Positions 1 through 6,556 of a stretch of 64,000 nt of DNA are shown in pieces. This DNA is from DATFYM01 sp035315065 (lineage in GTDB: Bacteria; Acidobacteriota; Terriglobia; UBA7540), in contig DATFYM010000068.1 of the NCBI GenBank assembly GCA_035315065.1, forward strand, positions 11,302 through 75,301. The letters are read 5' to 3'. Numbering within the stretch: the first letter of the stretch is position 1; every line of letters begins with the position of its first letter. The notes under the pieces are model-generated. The model saw nothing but the letters and a program-made list of their open reading frames with translations. It made no database searches and was not told the origin of the DNA. Both the position numbers and the translations under genes were made by a program.

Positions 1-2
1 TG

Positions 3-107
3 GCCTTTCCGTACTCCTGTTTCCTGAAAAACCGCGAGGCGGTGTCGAAGTTCCGCAGAGCAGAGGAGTACTGCGGGTCGCGACGCCCCTCCGGACGGTC
101 CGCCTGA
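3..107 (+). CDS. possible 3' end of a gene cut by the window edge
   Basis: The third frame is open from the left edge to a TGA at 105-107 and gives 34 residues that are rich in Arg, Glu and Ser. No family is recognised. It could be the C-terminus of a truncated gene or simply an open frame in GC-rich DNA. Sequence left of the window would decide. Confidence 0.2.
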   Translation, partial: AFPYSCFLKNREAVSKFRRAEEYCGSRRPSGRSA

Positions 108-1529
108 CTCTCGGCACTTGACCCGGCGAAAACGCCTGCGGGCGGACGGGCCTGCGCTTGCCGCATCGACTTGGACCCATTGCCGTTGCCTGAACGCACT
201 CCGGGCCGCAGCCCCGACCCATTTCGTGGTGATGACCCATTGCCGGAGCCAGGAGTCGCTGGCGAGCCATTGGAGCGCCGGCGCTCGACTTCGAGCTGGG
301 ATGACTTCTTTGAGTTAATACGTTTCATTTGATATGTTTGCCCAGGACCCTTAGTGTATGTTACAAACCGGGTTCCAATCCTACCCTAGAATTCCCTTCC
401 CCTTCTTAACATCCTGTTTTGCCCAGCATCGCCCAAGCGATGCTGGCGCTTCCTTATGTATCATACCCGAATATTCAAAGTCAAACACTTGTTCTTGACC
501 GCAACTTCACCGCTCCGAAAGTCGAAACTCGAAACTCGAAACTCGAAATTCGTAAACATCCACGTTTTTCACCCTTTACCCTTCGTCCTGCCCCCTGTCC
601 CCGCATTTCGTGCCAGAGAGCTTCGCACCATCGGGAGAGATTTGTCGAAAATCGGCCCTAAAATCACCGTAAGCCTTTGATGAAGCACCGCTTATTCGCG
701 GTGGGTTTGTTTTTCCCATATTAAGCCTATCTTACTGAGTTAACATCACTTAATCTCAGTGGCGTTGTCTGGCTTTGCTCTACCTACCTGCCCCAATCCT
801 GAATCGGCAATGTAGAGGGTCGTGCCACCGGTCGCAACTTGCGAAAAACGGAACCAAGAATGGCCGTAAGCTGTTGAGGCAATGGACGATAGACGCCGTG
901 GCTTCGTTCTTGTCGTTCGAAGCGTATCCTCTTGATCATAAAAGGCTTGAGCCCCGTGGCTTCGCTTGGCTTCGTTCTTGCTCTGGCTCTTGTCCGGACT
1001 TGCTCACTGGCATCGACTCCACGCTTCCGGTCCGATGATGCCCACTCTGAATCGAAGTTCGCTTCGCAAGTTGGCCACGCTCCAGTGTTTCCTTCAATCT
1101 TTCACCCTTCCCTTCACAACTCACAATTCACCCTTTGCTTCCCCCATACGACGGAAGCCTAACATAAGTTTGCACAAAAGTCAAGTCTTTCTTTCAGACA
1201 TAGTACCCACGTGGGCTATGGGGCAGCGAGGACCGTTTTCCAAGGGCATCTCTTGAGCCGGGTAGGAAGGGGATGCGGCTGGCATCAAGTTTATGCGCGG
1301 GGCCAGCCGTAAAGTTCATGAGCCAGATCCAGGCCGCGGACCGCGTGGCGTTGTAACGAGGGAGGCGCCGCCAGCCAGGCGACTTTCTGTTTGGCGTGAG
1401 ATTTGATGCCCGTCGCGGACAGGGAGAACTGCTCGCAGATAGATTGTAACTTCCCCGTGACGCCATTCGTCGTGAGCGTTATAAGGCGTTTAAGAGGCTG
1501 GTTAGGAGTGCTGCCCGAGGAGGCCAGCC
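108..1529. other. gene-poor stretch, no supported coding region
   Basis: Several short open frames exist on both strands, but none has a ribosome site, a recognisable family or consistent coding character. The stretch holds a hairpin around the GCATCGC/GCGATGC pair near 424-444, a repeat of the CGAAACTCGAAA word family at about 519-552, a terminator-like hairpin at 686-714 and two copies of the phrase GTGGCTTCGTTCTTG or close to it near 898 and 957. It looks like decayed or intergenic DNA. Confidence 0.5.
686..714 (+). terminator. rho-independent terminator-like hairpin
   Basis: A perfect 6-bp stem, CACCGC (686-691) and GCGGTG (698-703), encloses a 6-nt loop and is followed by a T-rich tail at 706-714. 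No gene is recognised upstream, so the terminated transcript is unknown. Confidence 0.55.
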
Positions 1530-3188
1530 ATGATGGTTCCCAGTCCGGAACGAATCCTTTTTCTCATCATCGGGTCGGGGTTTCTGCTGATCGCAGCGGG
1601 GACGTCTGATGCGCAGGCGTCGCCGTCGCAGAATCCACCAACGATTAGGGCCACCACTCGCCTGGTAGAGATTAATGTGGTGGTGCATGATAAGAAGGGC
1701 GTGCCGGTCACGGGGCTCACACGAGAGGATTTCACGATCCTCGACGGCCTGAAAGAGGAGAAGGTCGCGACTTTCTCCGTCGAGTCCCGTCGAGCCCCAA
1801 AGGGATCCTCTGAACCCTTGCCGCCCAACGTATTCTCCAATCGCGTCGCAAGGGAAGGCGTAACTCCAACCAGCGTCGTGGTGATTCTGCTAGATGCCGC
1901 CGGTACCACGTTCTGGGATCTGGCCTACGCGCGACAGCAAGTGATCAAGTTTCTCAGCCAGCTCCAGCCGCAAGATCGCGTCGCCCTGTATGTTCTGGGA
2001 AGGGAGCTGCACATAGTTCAGGACTTCACCACCGACCCGGCGCCCCTCATCGAGGCGATTCGCGCCAACGGGGTAAGGGCCAGCGCCACAGCGGCTATGA
2101 CCATGTCCGGTGAGGTTCTGTCGAAACCACCCGCCCTCTCCGGCCGTGCCGCACTCGCGGCGGCTCGACTTGACGCTGGACTATCGGCCATGAGCATTTC
2201 GCGGGACATCGCGCGACAATGGCTGCGATTGACGGTCCTTGACGCGCTGCAAGCCATTGCGTGGCACCTCTCCGGCCTGCCGGGTCGAAAGAGCCTCCTC
2301 TGGGTCACCGGCAGCGTGCCCTTTCCACAAAGCCCATATCCTGGCACTACTGACCCCCTCGGCCCGAAGGTCCGCGAGACTCTCCGTCTGCTGAATCAGG
2401 CAGACGTGGCCCTTTACCCGGTTGACGCTCGTGGACTCTTTGTTGATCCTCGCTTCAACGCCGAAAATAGAGAAATGGACGCCGGCGGGAGCGGGCTGCA
2501 ACAAATGAATCTCCAGATTCAGGGCATGATCTATCACGCGGCGGAAACCGGTGGTCGAGCCTTCTACAACACCAACGACCTGAAAACGGCACTGCGCACT
2601 GCGCTCGACGATTCGGAGCTCACCTATACGCTTGGCTACTACCCGACCCACGGGCAATGGGACGGGAAGTACCGTCCCATCAAGGTGCGCGTGAACAGGG
2701 AAGGCATGGATGTGCGCTGCAGAAAGGGCTATTTCGCCACCACCGAAGAGCCGCCCGTGGAAGACGCTGTGGCGATTTTGAAGGAGGCCGCGCTGAATCC
2801 GCTCGATGCCACCAGTGTGGGCCTGACGGTGCGTGCGAGGCCGCTTGGCGCGGCTGGCGACGGTGTCGAAGTCGCGGTCAACGTGGATGCGAAAGACTTG
2901 ACATTCCGGCCTACGAAGGGCCTTTGGAGCGTGCAGTTCGATACTTGGCTCGGTCAATACACGAACAGCGGCGCGTCGTTGGAAGGGATCTCCAAAGGAA
3001 CTTCAGCGGATCTGAAACCGGGTACCTACCAGAAGATCATGGCCGAAGGCGGCGTGAGCCTGACCTTCAAAGAAAAGATCAAGCCGGGAGCACAGGAATT
3101 GCGTGTGGTGGTGCGGGATGGCTCGTCGGGATCCATCGGCTCGGTCCGAATCCCCTTGGAAAAGTTGCTGAGCCAGTCCGCACCCTAG
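1530..3188 (+). CDS. VWFA-related protein of the Acidobacteria-specific family
   Basis: This is a 552-residue exported protein. A hydrophobic signal segment covers about residues 8-30 and ends near an Ala-rich cleavage region. The next block (about 40-85) has the VEINVVVHDKKG...GLTREDFTILDG pattern typical of the Acidobacteria VWFA-related family (TIGR03436-like). A von Willebrand A-like domain follows at about 110-350, with the VVVILLDAAGT strand; the usual DxSxS metal motif is only partly kept. The C-terminal third carries the typical LGYYP segment (residues about 370-374) and beta-rich sequence. The start is supported by GAGGAGG upstream of ATG 1530. Function is unknown; a periplasmic or surface adhesion role is inference. 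A paralogue lies at 9174-10982 on the other strand. Confidence 0.88.
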   Translation: MMVPSPERILFLIIGSGFLLIAAGTSDAQASPSQNPPTIRATTRLVEINVVVHDKKGVPVTGLTREDFTILDGLKEEKVATFSVESRRAPKGSSEPLPPNVFSNRVAREGVTPTSVVVILLDAAGTTFWDLAYARQQVIKFLSQLQPQDRVALYVLGRELHIVQDFTTDPAPLIEAIRANGVRASATAAMTMSGEVLSKPPALSGRAALAAARLDAGLSAMSISRDIARQWLRLTVLDALQAIAWHLSGLPGRKSLLWVTGSVPFPQSPYPGTTDPLGPKVRETLRLLNQADVALYPVDARGLFVDPRFNAENREMDAGGSGLQQMNLQIQGMIYHAAETGGRAFYNTNDLKTALRTALDDSELTYTLGYYPTHGQWDGKYRPIKVRVNREGMDVRCRKGYFATTEEPPVEDAVAILKEAALNPLDATSVGLTVRARPLGAAGDGVEVAVNVDAKDLTFRPTKGLWSVQFDTWLGQYTNSGASLEGISKGTSADLKPGTYQKIMAEGGVSLTFKEKIKPGAQELRVVVRDGSSGSIGSVRIPLEKLLSQSAP

Positions 3189-3479
3189 GCAAAGACGAGA
3201 GACGACGCTCCCAAGTGATTCTTCCTCACGCGAGGGGCCGTGTTTGAGGTAAAGGCCAAGATTGCGGTATGGTGCATCCCTCAAGAGTGAACACTTAGAA
3301 CCTTGTGATTCGGCGGACCAATTCCATCCACTAGCGCCCACCGAAATACCAAGATTTCAGGGTCTTAGAACCCGACAGGTTTGCGTGGCACGCTTCCCGC
3401 CCGATTAGTCCAGAAAAGAGAAGCTCATCTCGAGGAAGCCACAATCCCCTCCAAACCTGAACCTGACCTGATCTTTCGC
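3189..3479. other. intergenic, nothing recognised
   Basis: No gene, clear terminator or repeat is seen between the VWFA gene and the promoter of the cysteine-rich leader. Confidence 0.5.
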
Positions 3480-3511
3480 TTGCGCTCCTCACATCATCCG
3501 TGGTATATGAT
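3480..3511 (+). promoter_or_regulatory. sigma70-type promoter for leader peptide and sulfurtransferase
   Basis: TTGCGC (3480-3485) lies 18 nt before an extended minus-10 region, TGG followed by TATATGAT (3501-3511). Transcription from it would start at about 3516-3518. That is at or next to the ATG at 3516-3518, so the leader mRNA would have little or no 5' UTR. This is read from sequence only. Confidence 0.5.
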
Positions 3512-3590
3512 TTCTATGCTAAAAGTGGGCGTCCTTTTCGCCGCCAAGATCGAAACATCGTGTCGTTGCCGCTGTTGTTGCGGTTGTTGA
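3507..3590 (+). CDS. cysteine-rich leader peptide (candidate cysteine attenuator)
   Basis: The open frame encodes 27 residues from ATG 3507 or 24 residues from ATG 3516 and ends in CRCRCCCGC followed by TGA. Six of the last nine residues are Cys, using both TGT and TGC. It lies 69 nt upstream of a thiosulfate sulfurtransferase gene. In mycobacteria, small leaderless Cys-rich ORFs (for example the Ms5788A leader family, beside cysA2-type sulfurtransferases) control downstream sulfur genes by sensing cysteine supply through ribosome speed. The same layout is seen here: a promoter overlapping the start, a terminal Cys tract, a sulfur gene downstream, and a segment (CTTCCTT, 3602-3608) that can pair with the sulfurtransferase Shine-Dalgarno AAGGAGG (3643-3649). 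Regulation by cysteine is inferred. Confidence 0.72.
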   Translation: MISMLKVGVLFAAKIETSCRCRCCCGC

Positions 3591-3601
3591 CCTTAACCGC
3601 G

Positions 3602-3649
3602 CTTCCTTCAGTTAAACTTGTATTCAGACTTAAACATTCTTCAAGGAGG
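3602..3649 (+). promoter_or_regulatory. possible anti-Shine-Dalgarno stem before the sulfurtransferase
   Basis: CTTCCTT (3602-3608) is complementary over seven positions, one of them G-U, to the strong ribosome site AAGGAGG (3643-3649), which lies 10 nt before the sulfurtransferase ATG. A further G-U pair can extend the stem. The pairing segment begins 12 nt after the leader stop codon, where a stalled or terminating ribosome could change its folding. Confidence 0.4.
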
Positions 3650-3659
3650 TTAGCTGCCA

Positions 3660-4526
3660 ATGGGTGACTACAAGCATCCGGAAGTTCTGGTAAGTACCGA
3701 ATGGGTGGCGGAGCACGCGGACGACCCTAACGTGCGCCTGGTGGAAGTGGACGTCGACACCAGCGCCTACGACAAGGGTCACATCCGCAACGCCGTCGGC
3801 TGGAATTGGACCTCTCAGCTCCAGGATAACGTCCGTCGCGACGTGTTGGGCCGCCAGGCGTTCGAGGATCTGGCGACCAAATCCGGCATCACCCCCGAAA
3901 CCACGGTGGTGCTCTACGGCGACAACAACAATTGGTTCGCCGCCTATGCCCTATGGCAAATGAAGTATTACGGCCACAAAGATGCGCGCCTGATGAACGG
4001 TGGACGCAAGAAGTGGGAGATCGAGGGCCGGCCTTTGACCACGGAACCGCCCCACATCCCGGTGGTTAACCCCTACCACGCCTCGCCGCCGGACGAGGGC
4101 GTGCGGGCGCGGCGCGAGCAGATCTTCGCCATCCTGGACCAGGCGAACGCCAATCTGGTAGACGTGCGCTCGGTGGACGAGTTCACGGGCAAGGTGATCG
4201 CGCCCGCCGGCATGACGGAGACGGCACAGCGGGGCGGTCACATCCCCACCGCCATCAACGTTCCCTGGGCGAAGGCGGCCAACGAAGACGGCACCTTTAA
4301 GTCCTACGACGAACTGGCGCAACTCTACCAAGACGCCGGGGTGCGAGCAGCCGTCGATACGGTGGCTTACTGCCGCATCGGCGAGCGCAGTTCGCACACC
4401 TGGTTCGTGCTGAAGTATCTGCTGGGCTACCCGAACGTCCGCAACTACGACGGGAGCTGGACGGAGTGGGGCAACCTGGTGGACGCCCCCATCGAGAAGG
4501 GCGGAGCCAAGGCGGCGGGAGCGTAA
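3660..4526 (+). CDS. thiosulfate sulfurtransferase (two-domain rhodanese)
   Basis: This 288-residue protein has two rhodanese domains: an inactive N-terminal one (about 8-128) and a catalytic C-terminal one (about 150-278). The active-site loop C238-R-I-G-E-R-S carries the sulfane-accepting Cys. The fold motif DVRSVDEF (168-175) and the GHIPTAINVPW block (193-203) fit the CysA2/SseA type. It transfers sulfane sulfur from thiosulfate or a related donor to cyanide or a thiol acceptor and is probably cytoplasmic, since no signal peptide is present. A strong AAGGAGG site lies 10 nt before the ATG. The Cys-rich leader just upstream suggests control by cysteine supply. Confidence 0.93.
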   Translation: MGDYKHPEVLVSTEWVAEHADDPNVRLVEVDVDTSAYDKGHIRNAVGWNWTSQLQDNVRRDVLGRQAFEDLATKSGITPETTVVLYGDNNNWFAAYALWQMKYYGHKDARLMNGGRKKWEIEGRPLTTEPPHIPVVNPYHASPPDEGVRARREQIFAILDQANANLVDVRSVDEFTGKVIAPAGMTETAQRGGHIPTAINVPWAKAANEDGTFKSYDELAQLYQDAGVRAAVDTVAYCRIGERSSHTWFVLKYLLGYPNVRNYDGSWTEWGNLVDAPIEKGGAKAAGA

Positions 4527-4644
4527 ATCAGCGGTCAGCTATAAGCCTTCAGCTATCAGCAATCGGCCTTCAGCTATGTTTCAGCTCTTGGCCGAAAACT
4601 GATGGCTGAGTGCCGCCTGCTGGTTGGCTGACGGCCGAAAGCTG

Positions 4645-4799
4645 AGAAGCTGTAAAGTAATTGCGAGGGAGCTTCCATCACAGAGACACGGAGGCACAGA
4701 GAAAAATGGGAACCGTCGAGAAACAAACGACATCTTCACGTGATCCTCGTTCTGTTCTCTGTGTCTCCGAGCCTCTGTTTTTAGTTCTTCACAGCTTCT
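4645..4799. repeat. 155-bp MITE-like palindrome, AGAAGSTGTRAAG family, copy 1
   Basis: The ends are AGAAGCTGTAAAG (4645-4657) and its near inverse CTTCACAGCTTCT (4787-4799). Inner arms consist of CACAGAGACACGGAGGCACA and its inverted counterpart. A full sister copy lies at 18128-18287 and shares ends, arm words and the centre ACAAACGACATCTTC. It is flanked on both sides by words of the GCTGATGGCTGA family (4530-4650 and 4800-4830). Confidence 0.75.
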
Positions 4800-4832
4800 G
4801 AGAGCTGATGGCTGGCTCTTGACGGTTGAGAG

Positions 4833-5066
4833 TTACTTGAGCTGAAGCCGTAGTGTCTTCTTCTGCAGAAGCATGTCGATCTTATCTTCGCGGGCCAGCC
4901 AGCCAAGGGCGAATCCCAGCATGTCCCCCTGCCCATTCAACTTCTTCTTGAGTTGGGTAAGGGTCATAGGTCCGTTGGTGGTGAGGGTTTGCCACACTTG
5001 ACCTGCGGCTTCTCCCACCTGGTCCTTGATTTCGGTTCCCGTCATTTCACCGGTAGTGTTTTCCAT
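4833..5066 (-). CDS. small winged-helix protein (DUF2582-like)
   Basis: This 77-residue cytoplasmic protein has the pattern of single winged helix-turn-helix proteins: a helix containing AAGQVWQTL, the turn NGPMTLTQLKKKL, a recognition-like helix around GFALGWLAREDKI, and a C-terminal beta wing rich in Lys, Leu and Gln. The size and sequence fit the DUF2582 winged-helix family. The start is chosen at the ATG at 5066 because GGAGGAG lies 8 nt upstream; a longer frame to 5117 has no ribosome site. It sits alone between repeats. A regulatory role is plausible but unproven. Confidence 0.75.
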   Translation of the reverse strand: MENTTGEMTGTEIKDQVGEAAGQVWQTLTTNGPMTLTQLKKKLNGQGDMLGFALGWLAREDKIDMLLQKKTLRLQLK

Positions 5067-5593
5067 GTTTACTTTCTCCTCCATAACGCTTGAGAATGAC
5101 CAGCACTCAGCCGTCAACGCTCAGCAAAAAGCTGACCGCTAAGTACTGAAATGTGCAAATTGTCAGAAACCTTAGTCTAGTCCAGACGGCCCGTAAAGGC
5201 AAGTAAAATAGCTTTTATGGTACCTATAAACGGCGCCCTCTAGAGCTTGCCATGGAGCCAAACGAATGGTAACAACTGTGAATTCAATAAGTTGACAGGC
5301 CTGAAGTCGGCCTCGATGAGAGCCCCAAAGGGCTTCTCAGCGCCGTGTTGGGTTAGCTTAGCCCTGACTTATCGGCGCAGGCACGCCCGCCCTCTGCTTG
5401 TTGGCTGATAGCTGATGGCTGAAGTCTGACGGTTTCCAGAAAACAGTTGAACCTCCAACGCCTGCTGTGCTATTCGAGTTAGACTGTACCTGTCGAGATC
5501 GGGCGTTTCTTGCTGAGCCCCATTGCTGACGGCTGCCAGTTGACCGGTGATAGCCGGCCGATGGTGCGGAACGGCAGGTCGAGGTTGGTCCCT
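5067..5593. other. intergenic with GCTGATGGCTGA-type words
   Basis: No gene is supported here. Two blocks of the CTGA word family are present, at about 5098-5150 (arms CAGCACTCAGCC and AGCTGACCGCT) and 5330-5440 (TTGGCTGATAGCTGATGGCT). The segment at 5160-5320 shows nothing recognisable. Confidence 0.5.
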
Positions 5594-6076
5594 ATGGGTG
5601 AAGGCAAAGTGGTCTCAATTTATACTGCTCCGGCGGCGACGGCGCCGATGTGGGGCCAGCCGCAAGTCCAGGCAGTGGCGGGAAAAGGACTGGAAGGAGA
5701 TCGCTACTTCTCCGGCACCGGTACTTTCTGGAAGCCCAGGCCCGATTACGAGGTCACGCTCATCGAAATCGAAGCGATCGAGGCGCTGGAGCGCGACTAC
5801 GGGGTGTCGCTCGCGCCGGGCGAGTCGCGCCGGAACATCGTCACCCGCGGCGTGGCGCTGAACCACCTGGTGGGCCGCGAGTTCCAGATTGGAGAAGTCA
5901 CGCTGCGAGGAATCCGGCTGTGCGAACCCTGCGCCCATCTTCAAAGGCTGACACGCGAGGGCGTGATAAAAGGGCTCGCGCACCGTGGCGGGTTGCGGGC
6001 GCAGGTACTCAACGGCGGCACGATTGCAGTGGACGATCGCGTGGCCGAGGTCCCCAAATTGACGATTGCCGATTGA
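5594..6076 (+). CDS. MOSC domain-containing protein
   Basis: A single MOSC domain fills most of the 160 residues. Visible are the opening strand VVSIYTAP, the KGLEGDRYF block (about 30-38), the SRRNIVTRGVALNHLVG segment (about 73-87) and the key Cys in GIRLCEPCAHL (about 107-117). MOSC proteins bind molybdenum-cofactor or pyridoxal-linked sulfur chemistry; the substrate here is unknown. The start is set at ATG 5594, just before the domain; ATG 5561 is an alternative. The last residues, KLTIAD plus stop, are encoded by an intergenic repeat word (GATTGACGATTG type), so the repeat supplies the stop codon. Confidence 0.82.
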   Translation: MGEGKVVSIYTAPAATAPMWGQPQVQAVAGKGLEGDRYFSGTGTFWKPRPDYEVTLIEIEAIEALERDYGVSLAPGESRRNIVTRGVALNHLVGREFQIGEVTLRGIRLCEPCAHLQRLTREGVIKGLAHRGGLRAQVLNGGTIAVDDRVAEVPKLTIAD

Positions 6077-6180
6077 CGATTGGCGATTGAAAAAAAGCGT
6101 AGGCGAGCTTCACATCGCTTTCAACAAGCCTCCATTGTCCGTGAGCCTCTACCTCCAATCGGCAATCGGCAATTCTGCCC
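6056..6180. repeat. GATTGAC/GATTGCC word palindrome overlapping the MOSC gene end
   Basis: The left arm, tandem GACGATTGCCGATTGACGAT-type words (6060-6090), is inverted at 6162-6179 as CAATCGGCAATCGGCAATTC. The roughly 70-nt centre is unrelated to other copies. The left arm includes the stop codon of the MOSC gene. Confidence 0.7.
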
Positions 6181-6182
6181 CA

Positions 6183-6452
6183 TCACATATCGATCCGCTT
6201 GGTGCTGTGCCGGTTCAGATACCAGCAAGGAGTGTATCCCATGTGAGGGAACCAGGAGTTGACACAACCCTGGGTTTGCGGGTCGGTGAACATGAACTGG
6301 GTGGTGCCGTCCTTCTGTTTCACCGCGTAATAGCGCTGGATGGTCACACTCCCGAACCCGGTGTTCTTCGCGATCCGGTGCCGGAGGGTGAGATAGTCGC
6401 CGGCGAAGATTAGCGATAGCAAGAGAACAGCGATGAGGAGGACGCGTCTCAT
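6183..6452 (-). CDS. small membrane-anchored protein, function unknown
   Basis: This 89-residue protein has an N-terminal hydrophobic helix (about 2-18, RRVLLIAVLLLSLIFAG) and a short soluble part. Two Cys (about residues 63 and 76) lie in the tail near WFPHMGYTPC. The start is chosen at ATG 6452, which follows GAGAGGGAG by 4 nt. No family is recognised. The gene follows the MOSC gene convergently, with only a repeat between them. Confidence 0.55.
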   Translation of the reverse strand: MRRVLLIAVLLLSLIFAGDYLTLRHRIAKNTGFGSVTIQRYYAVKQKDGTTQFMFTDPQTQGCVNSWFPHMGYTPCWYLNRHSTKRIDM

Positions 6453-6556
6453 GACGCTCCCTCTCCAGTTGGTGATTTTCATGCTGATTCTCTTTTCCTT
6501 CTCGTCTCCTCTGCGTCTCAGTGTTTAGTATTCTCACCGCTCTGAGTGGAGCACCA

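Noticed and set aside
370..400. Possible tRNA T-arm (GGGTTCCAATCC)
   Set aside because: No matching acceptor, D-arm or anticodon arm could be built around it.
1194..1466. Minus-strand 90-residue ORF before the first VWFA gene
   Set aside because: Looks random, with no ribosome site; the possible resemblance to a transposase fragment was too weak.
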